Part shown: piece after piece, positions 17,404-25,588 of the stretch | Layout of the letters: every line of letters starts with the position of its first letter | Numbering within the stretch: the stretch's first letter is position 1 | Source of the DNA: Nocardia concava NBRC 100430 | Lineage (GTDB): Bacteria; Actinomycetota; Actinomycetes; Mycobacteriales; Mycobacteriaceae | DNA length: 64,000 nt | Reading direction: 5' to 3' | Assembly: GCF_000308815.1 (NCBI RefSeq) | Contig: NZ_BAFX01000146.1 | Span: 1-64,000 of the forward strand | Position numbers and translations under genes: made by a program | Notes under the pieces: generated by a model | Told to the model about the DNA's origin: nothing | Databases searched by the model: none | What the model saw: the letters and a program-made list of their open reading frames with translations, nothing else

Positions 17404-19230
17404 ATGGGTCACTACAAGAGCAACGTTCGCGACCTCGAGTTCAACCTCTTCGAGTTCCTGGGCATCCAGAAGCTGCTCGACGCGGGCGCCTACGGCGACC
17501 TCGACGCCGACACCGTCAAGGAGATGCTGAACGAGGTCCGCCGCCTGGCCGAGGGCCCGCTGGCCGACTCGTTCGTCGACGGCGACCGCAACCCGCCGGT
17601 GTTCGACCCGGAGACCCACACGGTCAAGCTCCCCGAATCCTTCAAGAAGTCCTACCGCGCCCTCGAGGACGGCGGCTGGTCCAAGGTGCCGGTCCGCGAG
17701 GAGCTCGGCGGCCTGGGCGCCCCCTCCGTCGTCGGCTGGGCGCTGGGTGAGATGGTGCTGGGTTCCAACCCGCCCGCCCAGATGTACGCCGCCGGTGCGG
17801 GTTTCGCGCAGGTCTTCTACAACAACGGCACCGATGAGCAGAAGAAGTGGGCTCAGATCATCGCCGACCGCAACTGGGGCGCCACCATGGTGCTGACCGA
17901 GCCCGACGCGGGCTCCGACGTCGGCGCCGGCCGCACCAAGGCGATCCAGCAGGAGGACGGCTCCTGGCACATCGAGGGCGTCAAGCGCTTCATCACCTCG
18001 GGTGACTCCGACGACCTGTTCGAGAACATCATGCACCTGGTACTGGCCCGCCCCGAGGGCGCCGGCCCGGGCACCAAGGGCCTGTCGCTGTTCTACGTGC
18101 CGAAGTTCCACTTCGACTTCGACACCCAGACCCTGGGTGAGCGCAACGGCGTGTTCGTCACCAACGTCGAGCACAAGATGGGCATCAAGGTCTCGGCCAC
18201 CTGTGAGGTCACCTTCGGCGGCCACGGCGTGCCCGCCAAGGGCTGGCTGGTCGGCGAGGTCCACAACGGCATCGCGCAGATGTTCGACGTCATCGAGAAC
18301 GCTCGAATGATGGTGGGCACCAAGGCCATCGCCACCCTGTCGACCGGTTACCTGAACGCGCTCGAGTACGCCAAGACCCGTGTCCAGGGCGCCGACCTGA
18401 CCCAGATGACCGACAAGGCCGCCCCGCGCGTCACCATCACCCACCACCCGGACGTGCGTCGTTCGCTGGCCATGCAGAAGGCGTACGCCGAGGGCCTGCG
18501 CGCCGTGTACCTGTACACCGCCGCGCACCAGAACGCCGATATCGCCGAGCTGGTCTCGGGTGCCGACGCCGACACCGCGTTTCGCGTCAACGACCTGCTG
18601 CTGCCGATCGTCAAGGGTGTCGGCTCCGAGCGGGCCTACCAGTACCTGACCGATTCGCTGCAGACCTTCGGTGGCTCCGGCTTCCTGCAGGACTACCCGA
18701 TCGAGCAGTACATCCGCGACGCCAAGATCGACTCGCTGTACGAGGGCACCACCGCCATCCAGGCGCAGGACTTCTTCTTCCGCAAGATCGCCCGCGACCG
18801 CGGCGTGGCGCTGGCCCACGTGGCCGGCCAGGTGCAGAAGTTCATCGAGCGCGAGGGTGGCAACGGCCGCCTGAAGGCCGAGCGCAAGCTGCTCGCCACC
18901 GCCCTCGAGGATGTCCAGGGCATGGCCGCCACCCTGACCGGGCACCTGATGGCCGCCCAGCAGGACCCGAAGGAGCTCTACAAGGTCGGCCTGGGTTCGG
19001 TCCGCTTCCTGCTGGCCGTCGGCGACCTGATCATCGGCTGGCTGCTGCTGGCGCAGGCCGAGGTCGCGATCAACGCGCTGGACAACGGCTCCACCGAGCC
19101 CTTCTACCAGGGCAAGATCACCACCGCCCAGTTCTTCGCCCGCAACGTGCTGCCGGAGCTGACCTCCATCCGCACCGTCCTGTCCAACCTGGACAACGAC
19201 ATCATGGAGCTGGACGAAGCCGCCTTCTGA
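17404..19230 (+). CDS. fadE5: Acyl-CoA dehydrogenase FadE5
   Basis: 608-residue FAD-dependent acyl-CoA dehydrogenase of the long (about 600 aa) class; oxidises acyl-CoA to enoyl-CoA in beta-oxidation. It begins GHYKSNVRDLEFNLFEFLGI, as in M. tuberculosis FadE5 (Rv0244c), and shares GDRNPPVFDP, TEPDAGSDVGAG and an arginine/glycine-rich FAD region (QTFGGSGFLQDYPIEQYIRD). The ATG at 17404 matches that start; a GTG at 17392 is also in frame. In M. tuberculosis the gene adjoins fadA2, fabG4 and htdX; here those lie 11 kb away. A strong terminator follows. Confidence 0.93.
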   Translation: MGHYKSNVRDLEFNLFEFLGIQKLLDAGAYGDLDADTVKEMLNEVRRLAEGPLADSFVDGDRNPPVFDPETHTVKLPESFKKSYRALEDGGWSKVPVREELGGLGAPSVVGWALGEMVLGSNPPAQMYAAGAGFAQVFYNNGTDEQKKWAQIIADRNWGATMVLTEPDAGSDVGAGRTKAIQQEDGSWHIEGVKRFITSGDSDDLFENIMHLVLARPEGAGPGTKGLSLFYVPKFHFDFDTQTLGERNGVFVTNVEHKMGIKVSATCEVTFGGHGVPAKGWLVGEVHNGIAQMFDVIENARMMVGTKAIATLSTGYLNALEYAKTRVQGADLTQMTDKAAPRVTITHHPDVRRSLAMQKAYAEGLRAVYLYTAAHQNADIAELVSGADADTAFRVNDLLLPIVKGVGSERAYQYLTDSLQTFGGSGFLQDYPIEQYIRDAKIDSLYEGTTAIQAQDFFFRKIARDRGVALAHVAGQVQKFIEREGGNGRLKAERKLLATALEDVQGMAATLTGHLMAAQQDPKELYKVGLGSVRFLLAVGDLIIGWLLLAQAEVAINALDNGSTEPFYQGKITTAQFFARNVLPELTSIRTVLSNLDNDIMELDEAAF

Positions 19231-19273
19231 CGCGACGGCGCAAGGGGTTTCACCCCGTGAAAGCTGAATAAGG

Positions 19274-19303
19274 ATGGGGCCCGGGTAGATACCCGGGCCC
19301 CAT
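19274..19303. terminator. Bidirectional terminator hairpin
   Basis: A 14-bp perfect stem (atggggcccgggta, 19274-19287, and 19290-19303) with a 2-nt loop and a following tccttttat. It separates fadE5 from the convergent hydrolase gene. Confidence 0.85.
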
Positions 19304-19308
19304 TCCTT

Positions 19309-19881
19309 TTATCGGGACAAGACTTCCCGGACGAGGCGGAGGGCCTCGGGGAGTTCGGTGGCGGTGTCGCCGGTGCTCGGGAAGTGGCCGCCCTCGGGGG
19401 TGACCGTGGCGGTCGCGCCCAATTCGGTTACGAATTTCATGATGTGGTCAGGGGTCGCCGCGCCGGTGACCGGGTCGTTCGCGGCGTGCAGGATGCGGAA
19501 GGACTTGGCGGCGCGGCGGATTCGGGGCCAGTCGAAGCCGCCCTCGAAGAACGGGGCCAGGGCGTCGTAGCCGACCTCGCCCGCCATGGAGGCGACCAGC
19601 ACGACACCCGCGAAGGGGCCCAGGGTTTCGGTGTCGTGGCGCTGCAGCAGGCGCAGCAGGTTGACGCCGCCGAGGCTGTGGCCGACCAGGACGGTGTCGG
19701 CGGGGTCGACGTCGATGAGCTGCTTCTGCAGCGTCGAGAGCCAGTCGGCAGCAACGGGTTCGGTGGGTTCGGGCAGGGCGGGGATGCGGACCTCGTCGCC
19801 CGGCAGTTCCGTGCGCAGGTAGCCGTACCAGTGGTCTTCGGGGGTCATCGCGTAGCCGTGGGAGACGACGATCGTGCTCAT
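19309..19881 (-). CDS. RBBP9/YdeN-like alpha/beta hydrolase
   Basis: 190 residues. SHGYAMTPEDHWYGYL at the start, nucleophile Ser in VGHSLGGVNLL, Asp in HAANDPVTG and His in EGGHFPSTG: the compact serine hydrolase family of RBBP9/YdeN. It is divergent from a TetR gene, and a perfect 9-5-9 palindrome lies between the two starts. The TetR protein therefore very likely represses this gene. Substrate unknown. Confidence 0.85.
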   Translation of the reverse strand: MSTIVVSHGYAMTPEDHWYGYLRTELPGDEVRIPALPEPTEPVAADWLSTLQKQLIDVDPADTVLVGHSLGGVNLLRLLQRHDTETLGPFAGVVLVASMAGEVGYDALAPFFEGGFDWPRIRRAAKSFRILHAANDPVTGAATPDHIMKFVTELGATATVTPEGGHFPSTGDTATELPEALRLVREVLSR

Positions 19882-19882
19882 A

Positions 19883-19905
19883 AATCGAAACGCTACGTTT
19901 CGATT
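19883..19905. promoter_or_regulatory. TetR operator palindrome
   Basis: Perfect inverted repeat AATCGAAAC-gctac-GTTTCGATT between the divergent hydrolase (start 19881) and TetR (start 19940) genes. It begins 2 bp from the hydrolase start codon, so bound repressor would block that promoter directly. Confidence 0.85.
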
Positions 19906-19939
19906 CGATTGGCGTCAAGAGCGCTGCTACCGTGACCCC

Positions 19940-20533
19940 ATGCCCACGACCGATCGCCCCGCCCGCACCGGCGGCCGGGTCCGCAGCCAGGACGCCCACG
20001 ATGCCGTGCTCGCCGCCACGGCCGAGCTGCTGGAGGAGATCGGCTACCGGCGCATCACCATGGAAGGCGTTGCGCAGCAGGCCAATGTCGCCAAGAGCAC
20101 GATCTACCGCTGGTGGAAATCCAAGCCCGAGTTGGTGATGGAGGCGTACCGGGGGATCGTCGAACAGCGCATGCCGGTGCCCGATACCGGTGATATCCGC
20201 GCCGATCTGGTGGAATTCACCGCCCGGCTGTACGGGATCGGCTCATATCCGGTGCGGGTCAAGGCACTTCGCGGGCTGATGGCGGAGGCGCAGCTGGATC
20301 CCGGATTCGCGGGGCCCTTCGGGGAGTGGGCGGCCGGACGCCGCGCGGTCGTCGTCCAGCTGCTGGACCGGGGCGTCGAGCGCGGGCAGGTGCCGGCGGA
20401 GATCGACGCCGAGCACGTCGCCGATCAGCTGTTCGGCGTGTTCTGGTACCGGCTGCTCACCGACCGTGAGCTCGACCCGGAGCAGGCGGCCGGGCATGTC
20501 GACCGCCTGCTCGCGGGGGTCATTCGCACTTGA
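19940..20533 (+). CDS. TetR-family regulator of the divergent hydrolase
   Basis: 197 residues. The N-terminal helix-turn-helix is AAVAELLEEIGYRRIT-like (about 25-60) with GVAQQANVAKSTIYRWWKSK, typical of TetR; the C-terminal 130 residues form the ligand domain. The ATG at 19940 follows a TACCGT box (19928-19933) by 6 nt, so the mRNA is probably leaderless, and the operator at 19883-19905 overlaps the promoter, allowing autoregulation. Its last 14 bp overlap the convergent VanW gene end. The inducer is unknown. Confidence 0.88.
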   Translation: MPTTDRPARTGGRVRSQDAHDAVLAATAELLEEIGYRRITMEGVAQQANVAKSTIYRWWKSKPELVMEAYRGIVEQRMPVPDTGDIRADLVEFTARLYGIGSYPVRVKALRGLMAEAQLDPGFAGPFGEWAAGRRAVVVQLLDRGVERGQVPAEIDAEHVADQLFGVFWYRLLTDRELDPEQAAGHVDRLLAGVIRT

Positions 20534-22223
20534 CGACCGGGATGGGGTCGTACTTCACCGTGCGGGTCTTGCGGGAGATCTCCTTGCCCGTCTTGGCATC
20601 CCGGATGACGCGGGTGTCGGAGGTGGTGAAGCCGGGTGCGCCGTCGGAGGCGATGCAGTCCTTGCCCTTGGGGAGGGTGACGGTCTTGGGGTCGGTGGGC
20701 TTGGTGCGGTCGCCGGTGATGGATTCGACCTCAACGGTTTTGGTGCTCCACAGGCGGACCGTGACCGAGGAATCGTCGGCGGCGGTGTCGATGACGATGC
20801 CGTAGGGGGTGTTGTTGCGGAACTTCAGGTCGATCGCGCCGTCGAAGACGGTGGCCTCGCGGGCTGCGGGGTAGCGGGAGATGTAGTAGCTGTGCTCGGT
20901 GTGGCCCGCGTCCTCGAGGCCTGCGAAGTAGGCGGCGTTGTAGAGGGTGGTGGCGAATTGGGAGATGCCGCCGCCGACGGCCGTGGAGGGGCGGCCGTTG
21001 TTGATGATGCCGGATTCCACGTAGCCCTCCGCGGTGCCGCGGGGACCGGTGAAGTCGTTGAGCGAGAAGGTCTCTCCGGGCTTCACCACGGCGCCGTCGA
21101 CCTTGCGGGCGATCACGCGGATGTTCACTCCGGAGGGACCGCTGAAGCCGCCGGTGGTGAACGAGCCGACCGGCTGGACGACACCGAGCTTGTCGGCGTC
21201 CTCGGTGCTCAGCTTGGGCTGAACCTGCTGGTACACCACGGCTTTCGAACGATTCGAGGGCGAAACCAGCACCGCGGGAAGGCCTTCGAAGGTCTTGCCC
21301 CAGTCGACGAGACGGCCGACCACGGCGGGTTTCACGGTCGCGCGGGAACCGGACAGGTCGAAACCGGCGTCCTGCGGCGGTATCTCGGTGGGCTGGAGCT
21401 GCGGGGCCAGCGTCGCGGTGAGCGCCTCGGCATCGGTCGAGAGGTCCAGTCCGCCTTGGTCGTTCGCGTGGAACGAGAGCGCCGCCGCGATCCGGTCGGG
21501 TTCGAGGGTGGCGTCGCCGCCCTGCCCGGTGAAGGTGACGGGTGCGCTCACGGCGGGTTCGGCGATCTGCTTCAGCGCCCGGTCGACGGCATCGGCGCGC
21601 ACATGCGGCTGGGTCTCCACCACCGGCAGTTCCAGGATCGATCCATCGGCCCAGTGCTCGGACAGGGTGGTGCGCGCGGCCGGGACATCGAGCACGCGGC
21701 CGGGTATCGGGCGCACCGGAACCGGCCGGGCGCCGTCGAAAACGATCCCGCCCTCGACCGGTTGCCGGTCGTGCGCGCGCAGCGCCGCCAGCTCCCGGTC
21801 CAGCGCCGTGGCGTCGATCGCGGCCACGGGCTCGAGCTCCCGGGTGGTGAAGAACGACGCGATCCGGGTGAAGGGATTCTTCGGCTGCCCGCCGATCCGC
21901 GCCCAGGTGCCGTCCCAATCCACGCTCACCCCCGCGTCCCGCGGCACCAGATCGACGGTGATATCCCCGGTGCGCACCGTGAGCGGCTGTGCCACACGCT
22001 GATCGAGTGCCGCCCGCAGCTCGGCGCGCGCGGCGGAACGGTCCATACCGCCGATATCGACTCCGGCAACCTGCGTGCCACGCGGGACATGCCCGGACGA
22101 CAATGACCAGTCGACCACGTATCCGATTCCGGCGGCGGCCATCAGCACACCGGCAGCGATTCCCGCGCGACGGGTCGCATTCGAATTCAGAAGCCGTTGT
22201 ACGCCGGAACTTCCCTCGGTCAC
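20520..22223 (-). CDS. VanW-family envelope protein
   Basis: 567 residues with one N-terminal membrane helix (about 18-40, AGIAAGVLMAAAGIGYVVDW) that anchors it to the outside of the membrane. Next come putative peptidoglycan-binding (PF12229-like) repeats (about 50-330), then a VanW domain (about 345-490; FSLNDFTGPRGTAEGY, NGRPSTAVGGGISQFATTLY, YYISRYPAAREATVF). VanW occurs in glycopeptide-resistance clusters but no other van gene is here, so its role is probably general cell-wall work. The GTG at 22223 has gggagg 6 nt upstream; an ATG at 22229 would lie too close to it. Confidence 0.85.
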   Translation of the reverse strand: MTEGSSGVQRLLNSNATRRAGIAAGVLMAAAGIGYVVDWSLSSGHVPRGTQVAGVDIGGMDRSAARAELRAALDQRVAQPLTVRTGDITVDLVPRDAGVSVDWDGTWARIGGQPKNPFTRIASFFTTRELEPVAAIDATALDRELAALRAHDRQPVEGGIVFDGARPVPVRPIPGRVLDVPAARTTLSEHWADGSILELPVVETQPHVRADAVDRALKQIAEPAVSAPVTFTGQGGDATLEPDRIAAALSFHANDQGGLDLSTDAEALTATLAPQLQPTEIPPQDAGFDLSGSRATVKPAVVGRLVDWGKTFEGLPAVLVSPSNRSKAVVYQQVQPKLSTEDADKLGVVQPVGSFTTGGFSGPSGVNIRVIARKVDGAVVKPGETFSLNDFTGPRGTAEGYVESGIINNGRPSTAVGGGISQFATTLYNAAYFAGLEDAGHTEHSYYISRYPAAREATVFDGAIDLKFRNNTPYGIVIDTAADDSSVTVRLWSTKTVEVESITGDRTKPTDPKTVTLPKGKDCIASDGAPGFTTSDTRVIRDAKTGKEISRKTRTVKYDPIPVVKCE

Positions 22224-22282
22224 GAACATCCTCCCCAGCGGTCAGCAAATCTTCTGCAACGATAACCGGGGACAGTAAAAGA

Positions 22283-22327
22283 GCTCCGTGCGGTTGCCGG
22301 GTCGGGGGTCTGGCAACAGCACGGAGC
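22283..22327. other. Strong stem-loop in divergent promoter region
   Basis: Arms gctccgtgc (22283-22291) and gcacggagc (22319-22327) enclose a second stem gttgcc/ggcaac and a 13-nt loop. It lies between the divergent VanW and gnd genes. It could be a leader structure of gnd, a terminator of an unseen RNA, or a protein site; nothing decides between these. Confidence 0.5.
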
Positions 22328-22452
22328 CACCCCTTCTATCGATACCGGTTTCAGGGCGTTACACACCGTTCCATCCAATCGGAAAAAGATTCGCAATCTT
22401 CGATTGGGACAATAGGGGCGGACCGGGGACCGGACGAGGCGAGGAGACACCT

Positions 22453-23481
22453 ATGCAGCTCGGGATGATCGGACTGGGCCGGATGGGCGCGAATATCGTG
22501 CGCCGCATCGTGCGCGACGGGCACACCGCGGTTGGTTGCGAGCGCCACATCGAGAACATCGACGCGCTCTCCGCCGAACTCGGGGAAAACTTCCAGGGCA
22601 GCACCGAATTGCCGAAATTCGTGGCCATGCTCGACACCCCGCGCGTGGTGTGGGTGATGATCCCCGCGGGCGCGACCGGCGCGGTCATCGACAGCCTGGC
22701 CGAGCTGCTGGAACCCGGCGACATCATCATCGACGGCGGCAACAGCCGCTACCACGAGGACATCGCGCGCGCGAAGACACTGCGCCCCAAGGGCATTCAC
22801 TACGTCGATATCGGCACCTCGGGTGGTGTCTTCGGGCTCGAGCGCGGCTTCTGCCTGATGATCGGCGGCGAGAACGACACCGTCGCCCACCTGGATCCGC
22901 TGCTGAAGTCCATCGCGCCCGGCGTGGATGCCGCGCCGCGCACCCCCGGCCGCACCGGCACGCCGTCGACCGCCGAACAGGGCTACCTGCACTGCGGCCC
23001 GGTGGGCGCGGGCCATTTCGTGAAGATGGTGCACAACGGCATCGAGTACGGCGCCATGGCCGCCTACGCCGAGGGCCTCAACATCCTGTTCAAGGCGAAT
23101 GTCGGCAAGCACCAGGACAGCGAGCACTCCGCCGAGGTCACCCCCCTCGAACACCCCGAGTACTACCAATACGACATCGACGTCCCCGAGGTCACCGAGG
23201 TCTGGCGTCGCGGCTCGGTGGTCGCCTCCTGGCTGCTCGACCTCACCGCCGCCGAACTGCACGCCGACCCCAACCTCGACTCCTTCGGCGGCCGCGTCTC
23301 CGACTCCGGCGAGGGCCGCTGGACCCTCGACGCCGCCATCGACGAGGGCGTCCCCGCCCCGGTCCTCTCCGCCGCCCTGTTCCAGCGCTTCGCGTCCCGC
23401 GGCGAATCCCTCTACGCCGACAAGGTCCTCTCCGCCATGCGCCAGGCCTTCGGCGGCCACCACGAATTGCCGAAACAGTAG
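22453..23481 (+). CDS. gnd: 6-phosphogluconate dehydrogenase, short (GndA-like) type
   Basis: 342 residues, much shorter than the 470-480 of the classical enzyme. Decarboxylating oxidation of 6-phosphogluconate to ribulose 5-phosphate in the pentose phosphate pathway. The N-terminal Rossmann motif is MIGLGRMGANIVRRI (5-19); the substrate loop GTSGGVFGLERGFCLMIGG and the catalytic Lys/Asn in GAGHFVKMVHNGIEYG are intact. The ATG at 22453 has a gaggaga site. It is divergent from the VanW gene. NAD versus NADP use cannot be fixed from sequence. Confidence 0.9.
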   Translation: MQLGMIGLGRMGANIVRRIVRDGHTAVGCERHIENIDALSAELGENFQGSTELPKFVAMLDTPRVVWVMIPAGATGAVIDSLAELLEPGDIIIDGGNSRYHEDIARAKTLRPKGIHYVDIGTSGGVFGLERGFCLMIGGENDTVAHLDPLLKSIAPGVDAAPRTPGRTGTPSTAEQGYLHCGPVGAGHFVKMVHNGIEYGAMAAYAEGLNILFKANVGKHQDSEHSAEVTPLEHPEYYQYDIDVPEVTEVWRRGSVVASWLLDLTAAELHADPNLDSFGGRVSDSGEGRWTLDAAIDEGVPAPVLSAALFQRFASRGESLYADKVLSAMRQAFGGHHELPKQ

Positions 23482-23571
23482 ACGGGACAGCCGAAACAAC
23501 AAACGGACAAACAACTCCCGGCGGTTCGCCAATGACTCGGCGCGGCGGGCACGTCGGCTACCGTCGGGGGC

Positions 23572-24735
23572 ATGCGCCTTGTTCCGGGGATCGTCGTCGC
23601 GGTGACCGCACTCACGCTGACCGCCTGTTCCAGTGGCTCGAACTCGTCCAATGAATCGGCCTCGACCAGTACCGGAGCGCCCAGCAGCACCACCACGGCG
23701 CCGACAACCACTCCGACGCAAGGGGATTGCGGGGCCATGTACCTGTCGCAGTTCACGTTGCGGCAGAAGCTGGCGCAGTTGCTCACTGTCGGGGTCACGG
23801 GTCAGGCGGATGCCGCGAATGTGGTGAAGACCGAGCAGGTGGGCGGCATTTTCATCGGGAGCTGGACCGATAAGGCCATGCTGGCGCAGCATCAGGTCGA
23901 GGCGGTGCAGCAGGCGTCGCGGATTCCGCTCATGGTGACCATCGACGAGGAGGGCGGGCGGGTCTCGCGGGCCAAGGACCTGATCGGGGTCGCGCCCTCG
24001 GCCAAGGTGATCGCGCAGACCATGAGCCCGGAGGAGTTCTACACCTTCAGCCTGGAGCGGGCGAAGAAGCTCAAGGCGCTGGGCATCACCGTGGACTTCG
24101 CGCCGGATGTGGACGTCACCAGCCAGCCCGACGATTCGGTGATCGGCGACCGCTCCTTCTCCGACAAGCCGGAGGTGGTGGCGCAGTACGCGGGCGCGTT
24201 CATCCGGGCGCTGAAGGACGCCGGGGTGGGCAGCGTGATGAAGCACTTCCCCGGCCACGGATCCGGCTCGGGCGATTCGCACACCGGTGCGGTGCGCACG
24301 CCGCCGCTGGATCAGATGCAGGACACCGATCTGGTGCCGTTCCGGCAGCTGGTCGACTCGGGCGCGGCGGTCATGGTCGGGCATCTGGACGTACCCGGAC
24401 TGACCACTCCGAATGTTCCGGCCAGCATCAGCCCGGAGGTCATGAAATTGCTCCGGGAGGGCACCGGCTATGGCGCAGCACCCTTCGAGGGGGTCATCTT
24501 CACCGATGATCTCAGCGGCATGGCGGCCATCACCAATCGGATGAACATCGAGGAGGCGGTCGAGGCAGCGCTGGTCGCGGGGGCCGACAATGCCCTGTGG
24601 ATCACCACCGATGCGGTCCCGAAGGTGCTCGATCGGCTCGAGGAAGCGGTCAAGAGTGGCCGTCTGCCGGGAACCCAAGTGGATAAGTCGGTGCTGCGCG
24701 TGGCAAAGTTCAAGGGCTCCGCGCCGCTCTGCTGA
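23572..24735 (+). CDS. lpqI: LpqI-like GH3 beta-N-acetylglucosaminidase lipoprotein
   Basis: 387 residues. A lipoprotein signal ends in LTAC (Cys19), then a Ser/Thr linker (about 20-50), then a family 3 glycoside hydrolase domain of the NagZ type: IDEEGGRVSR, GDRSFSDKPEVVA, KHFPGHGSGSGDSHTG with the His/Asp acid-base dyad, and the nucleophile Asp in FTDDLSGMAAI. It removes N-acetylglucosamine from muropeptides during wall recycling, outside the membrane. It matches M. tuberculosis LpqI (Rv0237) and, as there, is followed by a TetR gene (Rv0238-like). The ATG at 23572 is 7 nt after TACCGT (23559-23564), leaderless type. Confidence 0.92.
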   Translation: MRLVPGIVVAVTALTLTACSSGSNSSNESASTSTGAPSSTTTAPTTTPTQGDCGAMYLSQFTLRQKLAQLLTVGVTGQADAANVVKTEQVGGIFIGSWTDKAMLAQHQVEAVQQASRIPLMVTIDEEGGRVSRAKDLIGVAPSAKVIAQTMSPEEFYTFSLERAKKLKALGITVDFAPDVDVTSQPDDSVIGDRSFSDKPEVVAQYAGAFIRALKDAGVGSVMKHFPGHGSGSGDSHTGAVRTPPLDQMQDTDLVPFRQLVDSGAAVMVGHLDVPGLTTPNVPASISPEVMKLLREGTGYGAAPFEGVIFTDDLSGMAAITNRMNIEEAVEAALVAGADNALWITTDAVPKVLDRLEEAVKSGRLPGTQVDKSVLRVAKFKGSAPLC

Positions 24736-24794
24736 TCTCCGGCAAGGCCAACCGCTATGCCTCGGCAAATCAACGGCAATTCGCGCTCGCGGAA

Positions 24795-24810
24795 CTTACC
24801 ATGGAGTAAG
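24795..24810. promoter_or_regulatory. CTTAC-N6-GTAAG operator at the TetR promoter
   Basis: CTTAC-catgga-GTAAG, 55 bp before the TetR start at 24865. Arms and spacing equal those of the palindrome at 30978-30997, so it is the probable autoregulatory site. Confidence 0.7.
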
Positions 24811-24864
24811 ATAAGGACTTCGACACTCCACAAGGGCGTCGACTGTCCGGGCTTAGGAGTGTGA

Positions 24865-25473
24865 ATGGCAGGCGGAACGAAACGGCTTCCTCGCGCGGTG
24901 CGCGAGCAGCAGATGCTCGACGCCGCCGTGGAGGTCTTCTCGCGCAAGGGGTACCACGACACCTCGATGGATGCCATCGCCGCCGAGGCGAAGATCTCCA
25001 AGCCGATGCTGTACCTCTACTACGGGTCCAAGGACGAGCTCTTCCGGGCGTGTATCCACCGCGAGGCCATGCGCTTCATCGAGGCGGTCGCGGTCGCGGG
25101 TAACCCCAAGCTCACCCCGCACGAGCAGTTGCGCGCGGGCCTCGAGGCCTTCCTGACCTACGTCGACCAGAACCGCCTGTCCTGGCAGGTCCTCTACCGG
25201 CAGGCCCTGGGCCAGCAGCCCTTCGCCTCGGAGATCTCCAACAGCCGCGACCGGGTCATCGAGCTCACCGCCAAGCTGCTGGAATCCAGCGCCAAGTACG
25301 CCGAGCCCGGCACGAATTTCGAGGTCGTCTCGGTCGCCGTCATCGGCGCCGGCGAGGCCATCGCCGACCGGGTGGCCAGCGGACAGATCGAGATGGCCGA
25401 GGCCGTGGACCTGCTCGACGATCTCGCCTGGCGCGGTCTGTCGGGCAACAAGAAGAAGGCCGAACAGGTCTGA
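24865..25473 (+). CDS. TetR-family regulator (Rv0238-like)
   Basis: 202 residues. The TetR helix-turn-helix occupies about 12-55 (LDAAVEVFSRKGYHDTSMDA, then IAAEAKISKPMLYLYYGSK); the rest is a helical ligand domain ending in basic NKKKAEQV. The ATG has a ttaggag site. The order lpqI-TetR and the nearby fabG4, htdX and fadA2 homologues match M. tuberculosis Rv0237-Rv0243. The operator half-sites before this gene recur in the fabG4/fadA2 intergenic region, so it most likely represses fatty-acyl genes and itself; the ligand would then be an acyl-CoA. This is inference. Confidence 0.88.
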   Translation: MAGGTKRLPRAVREQQMLDAAVEVFSRKGYHDTSMDAIAAEAKISKPMLYLYYGSKDELFRACIHREAMRFIEAVAVAGNPKLTPHEQLRAGLEAFLTYVDQNRLSWQVLYRQALGQQPFASEISNSRDRVIELTAKLLESSAKYAEPGTNFEVVSVAVIGAGEAIADRVASGQIEMAEAVDLLDDLAWRGLSGNKKKAEQV

Positions 25474-25588
25474 CACCCCGCGGCTGCGGAAGACCGTAAA
25501 GCTGCGGGCAAGCTCGTGGTCGTTCCCTGAATTAGAGTCGCTGCGAGCTACTTCGCAGGACGGCTGCGGCCGGGGAACGGGGATACAG

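Noticed and set aside
16633..18945. Long minus-strand open frame across fadE5
   Set aside because: It is antisense to a well-supported gene, His/Gly/Val-rich, and typical of GC-rich shadow frames.
20520..22223. VanW gene as a vancomycin-resistance cluster
   Set aside because: No vanHAX or vanRS genes are present, and VanW proteins occur widely without resistance.
22351..24768. Minus-strand frame of over 800 codons across gnd and lpqI
   Set aside because: It spans two clear genes on the other strand and shows no family motif.
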